64,000 nucleotides of DNA from NCBI RefSeq assembly GCF_004353845.1, contig NZ_CP037864.1:4960001-5024000 (forward strand), in the 5' to 3' direction. Shown piece after piece: positions 61,724-64,000 of this stretch (position 1 is the stretch's first letter; each line of letters begins with the position of its first letter). The DNA is from Citrobacter arsenatis. GTDB taxonomy: Bacteria > Pseudomonadota > Gammaproteobacteria > Enterobacterales > Enterobacteriaceae. The notes beneath the pieces are model-generated. The model did not search any database and was not told the DNA's origin. It saw only the letters and a list, made by a program, of their open reading frames with translations. The translations under genes were made by a program, and so were the position numbers.

Positions 61724-62473
61724 ATGAAAAGAAAAATTATGGTGGTCACCGCCGCTTACGGCCACGACCAGGTGCGGGCCGCAGGCGGGCAAACGGCAAT
61801 ATTGCCCATCATTGCCGAAGCCGGTGCTGACGGCGTCGAAATCCGCCGCGAGTTATTAACCGACGCCGAGCTGAAAACGCTCTCTACGATGGCCTCGGCG
61901 ATCGAAATCTTCGGCCTGCTGGCCTGTTACTCAGCGCCTGAGCCATTGTTCCTTGCGGACGGTAACCTCAATCCCCAACTTCCCGCGCGACTTGAAGAAG
62001 CGCAGGCCCTGCAGGCGCTGTGGTTAAAAGTCTCCCTCGGCCATTTTTCCCATACCGAACAGTTCGACGTTTTACGCGAATGGCTGGACAACAGCGGAAT
62101 GGAGTTGGTTGTTGAAAACGATCAGACCGCCTGCGGACGCCTGCAGCCGATGCAGCGCTTTAACGAAGCCTGTCAGATGCAAAACCTGCCGATATCTTTA
62201 ACCTTCGATATGGGCAACTGGCTGTGGGTAGGCGACTCCCCGGAAGACGCGGCGCAGAACCTGGCGTCAAGCGTTGGGTATATCCATGTTAAAGCCGCCG
62301 TTGCCCATCGCGACAGCTACCGCGCCGTACCACCAGATGCAGCAGACTCGCGCTGGCTGGCGCTGCTCAAAACGCTACCCAACGATGTCCCGCGCGGTAT
62401 TGAGTTCCCCCTGGAAGGGCAGGATTTGACGGCGGTTACCCGCCACTACGTCGAGCTGTTACGCGAGGAGTAA
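61724..62473 (+). CDS. kguE: KguE, sugar-phosphate isomerase/epimerase-like (TIM barrel)
   Basis: The 249-residue protein belongs to the AP endonuclease 2/xylose isomerase-like TIM-barrel group, with metal-ligand type residues in LVVENDQTACG, LTFDMGNWL and GIEFPLEG. KguE is needed for 2-ketogluconate use in Pseudomonas but its exact reaction is not firmly known. GGAG lies 9 bases before ATG; the stop is 3 bp before kguK. Confidence 0.8.
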   Translation: MKRKIMVVTAAYGHDQVRAAGGQTAILPIIAEAGADGVEIRRELLTDAELKTLSTMASAIEIFGLLACYSAPEPLFLADGNLNPQLPARLEEAQALQALWLKVSLGHFSHTEQFDVLREWLDNSGMELVVENDQTACGRLQPMQRFNEACQMQNLPISLTFDMGNWLWVGDSPEDAAQNLASSVGYIHVKAAVAHRDSYRAVPPDAADSRWLALLKTLPNDVPRGIEFPLEGQDLTAVTRHYVELLREE

Positions 62474-62476
62474 CGC

Positions 62477-63415
62477 ATGAAAAATTCACTGGATGTGGTC
62501 ACTATTGGTGAAGCGATGGCGATGTTTGTCGCCACGCAAACTGGCGAACTGGCGGATGTAGAGCAGTTTATCAAGCGCGTTGCAGGCGCGGAGCTTAACG
62601 TGGCGACCGGTCTTGCCCGTCTGGGCCTGAAGGTCGGTTGGGTGAGCCGCGTAGGCAACGACAGTTTTGGCCGTTTTATCGTTAAGTCGCTGGAAAAAGA
62701 AGGGATAGATGCGCAGGGAGTCACCCGGGACGGGCGTTACGCTACCGGCTTTCAGCTTAAATCTAAGGTCGAAAATGGAACCGATCCCATTGTGGAATAT
62801 TTCCGCAAAGGTTCAGCTGCCAGCCACCTCAGCGTTGAAGATTACCATGAGGACTATTTTGCAAGCGCGCGTCACCTGCACCTGAGCGGCGTAGCAGCAG
62901 CGCTTTCCGCCAGCTCCTATGAACTATTGGCGCATACCGCCCGCACGCTGAAAGCCCAGGGGAAGACCATCTCGTTCGACCCAAATTTGCGCCCGGTGCT
63001 GTGGAAAAGCGAAACCGAAATGGTGGAAAAACTGAACCGGCTGGCATTTCAGGCTGACTGGGTTTTACCCGGGTTAAAAGAGGGCATGATTTTAACCGGC
63101 CAGCAGACGCCTGAAGCCATCGCCGACTTTTATCTGCGCCATGGGGTGAAGGCTGTGATCGTCAAAACCGGGGCTGATGGCGCCTGGTACAAAACCGCCA
63201 GCGGCGAACAAGGCTGCGTTGTGCCGGTAAAAGTCGACAACGTGGTCGATACGGTCGGCGCAGGGGATGGCTTTGCCGTGGGCGTTATCAGCGCCCTGCT
63301 GGAGGGCCGCTCGCTGCATCAGGCGGTGACCCGTGGCAATAAGATTGGCGCACTGGCCATTCAGGTTCAGGGCGACAGCGAAGGATTACCCACACGTGAA
63401 CAATTAGGGGAATAA
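62477..63415 (+). CDS. kguK: 2-ketogluconate kinase KguK
   Basis: The 312-residue PfkB-family kinase has both signatures: the N-terminal RVAGAELNVATGLARLG (about 35-51) and C-terminal DTVGAGDGFAVG (about 257-268) with the catalytic D263. It phosphorylates 2-ketogluconate to 6-phospho-2-ketogluconate. It is separated by 3 bp from kguE. A KDG kinase is the alternative, but kdgK is elsewhere in the window. Confidence 0.85.
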   Translation: MKNSLDVVTIGEAMAMFVATQTGELADVEQFIKRVAGAELNVATGLARLGLKVGWVSRVGNDSFGRFIVKSLEKEGIDAQGVTRDGRYATGFQLKSKVENGTDPIVEYFRKGSAASHLSVEDYHEDYFASARHLHLSGVAAALSASSYELLAHTARTLKAQGKTISFDPNLRPVLWKSETEMVEKLNRLAFQADWVLPGLKEGMILTGQQTPEAIADFYLRHGVKAVIVKTGADGAWYKTASGEQGCVVPVKVDNVVDTVGAGDGFAVGVISALLEGRSLHQAVTRGNKIGALAIQVQGDSEGLPTREQLGE

Positions 63416-63479
63416 ATTCCCGGCCAACTCTGTACCCTACATACAGAGGCGGCGTAACAGCATAACCAGAGGGCAGTCT

Positions 63480-64000
63480 ATGAATAGCTCAACTAATGCA
63501 GCAAAACGCTGGTGGTACATCATGCCAATCGTGTTTATCACGTATAGCCTGGCGTACCTTGACCGTGCAAACTTCAGCTTCGCCTCCGCCGCCGGTATCA
63601 ACGAGGACCTCGGCATTACCAAAGGGATCTCTTCCCTGCTGGGCGCGCTGTTTTTCCTCGGTTATTTCTTCTTTCAGATCCCAGGCGCAATTTACGCCGA
63701 ACGCCGCAGCGTACGAAAACTGATTTTTGTCTGTCTGATCCTCTGGGGCGCATGCGCGTCGCTAACCGGTATGGTCAGCAATATTCCAATGCTTGCTGCC
63801 ATCCGCTTTATTCTTGGTGTCGTTGAAGCCGCCGTGATGCCTGCAATGCTGATTTATATCAGCAACTGGTTTACGAAATCCGAGCGCTCGCGCGCTAACA
63901 CCTTCCTGATCCTCGGTAATCCGGTTACCGTCCTGTGGATGTCCGTGGTTTCCGGGTATCTGATCCAGGCGCTGGGCTGGCGGGAAATGTTTATCATCGA
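63480..64000 (+). CDS. kguT: 2-ketogluconate MFS transporter KguT, 5' part
   Basis: The frame runs off the window end after 173 codons. It shows the anion:cation symporter type MFS start (RWWYIMPIVFITYSLAYLDRA NFSF with the DRAN signature) and five membrane helices. AGAGGG lies upstream of the ATG. Position after kguK in the kgu order supports uptake of 2-ketogluconate. Confidence 0.85.
   Translation, partial: MNSSTNAAKRWWYIMPIVFITYSLAYLDRANFSFASAAGINEDLGITKGISSLLGALFFLGYFFFQIPGAIYAERRSVRKLIFVCLILWGACASLTGMVSNIPMLAAIRFILGVVEAAVMPAMLIYISNWFTKSERSRANTFLILGNPVTVLWMSVVSGYLIQALGWREMFII

Overview
The window looks like chromosomal DNA of a Citrobacter of the freundii type (Enterobacteriaceae). The gene order follows the Escherichia coli and Salmonella backbone from pitA to the region after yiaD. 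REP/BIME repeats of the enteric kind sit in most gaps. The methionine gamma-lyase gene (megL) encodes a protein that, from memory, is almost the same as the characterised C. freundii enzyme. No rRNA operon, CRISPR array, IS element or complete prophage is visible.

Layout. 1-11740: pitA (5' end outside the window), uspB, uspA, dtpB, an extra Rrf2 regulator divergent from a type-II NADH-dehydrogenase-like flavoprotein, a ~600-bp BIME array, rsmJ-prlC, rlmJ and gor. 11741-17650: where E. coli carries ars genes and the acid fitness island between gor and ccp, this window has only a D-tartrate dehydratase gene and a divergent LysR regulator, followed by ccp and treF. 17651-21012: a membrane protein with ankyrin-like C-terminus, a GNAT acetyltransferase, a short lysozyme-like protein lacking key catalytic residues, and yhjB. 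21013-27380: an inserted accessory block with an EAL phosphodiesterase and a chemoreceptor in one operon, an orphan winged-helix regulator, a MarT/FidL-like (ToxR-type) pair and an SDR oxidoreductase. 27500-40559: yhjC, yhjD, yhjE, yhjG, pdeH, kdgK, yhjJ, dctA and pdeK in backbone order. 40560-45298: the bcs cellulose genes expected after pdeK are absent. Instead there is an Ldr-type toxin locus, megL with a sigma-54 promoter, the HAAAP transporter yhjV and a TyrR-like sigma-54 activator. 45299-60466: dppFDCBA, tRNA-Pro(CGG) with an rtT-like downstream repeat, eptB, yhjX, yhjY, tag, yiaC, bisC and yiaD. 60608-64000: a PtxS-like LacI repressor followed by kguE, kguK and the start of kguT, a 2-ketogluconate utilisation operon.

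How genes work together. Several small catabolic modules (tartrate, methionine/cysteine-type amino acids, 2-ketogluconate, 2-keto-3-deoxygluconate, C4-dicarboxylates, dipeptides) each carry a recognisable regulator or operator. Three EAL-domain proteins and a chemoreceptor point to c-di-GMP and motility control. Readable regulatory sites include an FNR box before ccp, a sigma-28 promoter before pdeH, a paired YpdB site before yhjX, a sigma-32 promoter before prlC, a sigma-54 promoter before megL and a LacI-type palindrome before kguE.

The most unusual items are the megL/sigma-54 module, the chemoreceptor-EAL-MarT/FidL block, the pseudo-lysozyme, the Rrf2/flavoprotein pair and the tRNA-Pro 3'-end repeat. 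All identifications come from reading the sequence and remembered family features; no database search was run.
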